From Euglena gracilis (Eukaryota > Euglenida > Euglenophyceae > Euglenales): a DNA stretch of 64,000 nt. Both the position numbers and the translations under genes were made by a program. Location: assembly GCA_039621445.1 (NCBI GenBank), contig CP154955.1, positions 2,820,619 to 2,884,618 on the forward strand, written 5' to 3'. Each line of letters starts with the position of its first letter. The first letter of the stretch is position 1. The notes under the pieces are model-generated. The model was not told the origin of the DNA, made no database searches, and saw only the letters and a program-made list of their open reading frames with translations. Shown piece after piece: positions 63,181 through 64,000 of this stretch.

Positions 63181-63537
63181 TTGCCAGGGTTGGTATTACC
63201 ACACTCACCCTACAAAATTGTTTTCGGACGAGACCCTCTGGCCATAGGGGATATCCCCTCGGAGAGACCCGCCCGAAGTAGCGCCAGCTGTGAAACGTGG
63301 TTTGCAGAAGTGGAATCACTCCGGTCTGCAATCCAATCACGTATCACAGAAATTCATTCCAACAAACGGAAATCGTTTTTACAGAACCTCAACACACCTG
63401 TGTATAGTCCAGGTGACCGCGTGTGGGTACGGAATAACCGCACCCGCATGCAATCTTCCAAGCTAGATCCTAATTGTTTGCTCTTTGATGATGGTGATAT
63501 GCTCTTCTTGTCCTCAGTTTTTGTTCTTAATGACTAA
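63181..63537 (+). pseudogene. Retroviral-type integrase C-terminal fragment
   Basis: HSPYKIVFGRDPLAIGD, a helical stretch ending KRKSFLQ, then YSPGDRVWVRNNRTRM and SKLDP match the end of the integrase core and the C-terminal GD-x-VWVR domain of Ty3-like LTR elements. The catalytic D,D-35-E part is not upstream. A TAA at 63535 ends the frame, but the same frame continues into recombinase D. Confidence 0.6.
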
Positions 63538-63540
63538 ACG

Positions 63541-64000
63541 GACGAACCTTGTGGCGTTGGCCGGACTGAAACCCCCCCTGAGGAATTTGTTGCTGCGATC
63601 CGCAAAATTTCTGAGGGTGGTAAGCAGGAGGCAGATGACCCGGTGAACGGCCCCTTGTTTGCTAAGGAAGAAACCAAGGGACTTTCCGGAGCGCAAGGCG
63701 TCCAACGATCCGGCATCCTACATTTTCTGACTTTTGTCGATTTTTGTGCGGATAACCGGTTAAAGTATGACTCGTTGGACGAATATTTGCGAGATTGGGC
63801 TCGTCGCATTTTTTCGGTGTATTTGTTTGACGATGAGGCTAACGTGGAAAGTTGCAAACAACAGCGGGCCACACAGAACTTCCCACTAAAAGAACTTTCT
63901 GCAGACTCCTGGCGAAGTTATGTGAACGGCATGATGAGGGCATACTACACAAAAATCGTCCATGTCACCCGGACACACCGTGTGTCCGGGTTATGGGCGC
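63541..64000 (+). CDS. Recombinase D, N-terminal part, cut by the window end
   Basis: This frame is open for 153 codons to the last base. It reads PPEEFVAAIRKISEGG, then GILHFLTFVDFCADNRLKYD, SLDEYLRDWARR and SADSWRSYVNGMMRAYY, matching in order the N-domain of recombinase B (PPNVDEFLAVLRG, FLEYMDVCNRHG, SLDE-F, WARW, SSFRTYVNAVSNIY). It is on the + strand, unlike A-C. No ATG precedes the first match in frame, so an upstream exon is likely. The catalytic domain should lie beyond the window. Confidence 0.65.

Overview
This window looks like nuclear DNA of a euglenid protist (Euglena or a close relative). The evidence is in the introns. Two recognisable housekeeping genes are split into many small exons. 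Some introns are ordinary GT-AG. Others lack GT/AG, carry CAG at intron positions +4 to +6 and CTG at -8 to -6, and have complementary ends, which is the signature known for euglenid nonconventional introns. The rest of the window is mostly mobile-element DNA, rich in poly-G/poly-C tracts, with large introns and low gene density.

Layout. 1-14.4 kb holds retrotransposon remains: a G-rich repeat, a decayed non-LTR element whose RT and restriction-like endonuclease are readable on the + strand, two tandem copies of a related 3' region at 5.9-8.3 kb, a (CA)n tract, gag/ORF1-like fragments, and a nearly complete DIRS-type tyrosine-recombinase retrotransposon (10.58-14.33 kb, minus strand) with inverted ends and an internal complementary region. 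14.85-25.2 kb is a serine O-acetyltransferase gene (minus strand, nine exons found). 27.0-27.7 kb may hold a small unrecognised + strand gene. 28.26-37.2 kb is a protein phosphatase methylesterase-1 (PME-1) gene (minus strand, eight exons found). One further coding-like exon of unknown identity lies at 38.5 kb.

40.6-64 kb is an accessory region dominated by an unusual DNA-element family. Copies A (about 40.66-44.56 kb) and B (about 55.49-58.87 kb) encode a Crypton-like tyrosine recombinase and a PHD-finger protein on the minus strand. Both carry 32-36 bp dyad sites near their ends and a hairpin with arms of about 51 bp at one end. Two more divergent recombinases of the same family (C at 58.9-59.7 kb, D at 63.5-64.0 kb, cut by the window edge) and a possible N-terminal fragment at 46.7 kb lie nearby. 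B has one frameshift and A has a nonsense codon and nested insertions, so both look recently dead. Around them are MITE-like elements whose ends are G/C runs next to short AT-rich words, an element family with tRNA-like sequences and its own palindromes, a 970-bp long-TIR element, and minisatellites.

How parts relate: the two host genes serve cysteine synthesis and PP2A regulation and are unrelated in function; they share strand and intron style. The accessory region is best read as layered insertions (for example, a G-rich MITE inside a hAT-like element inside recombinase element A). Exon joins were checked by phase and protein continuity by eye only. No database search was possible.
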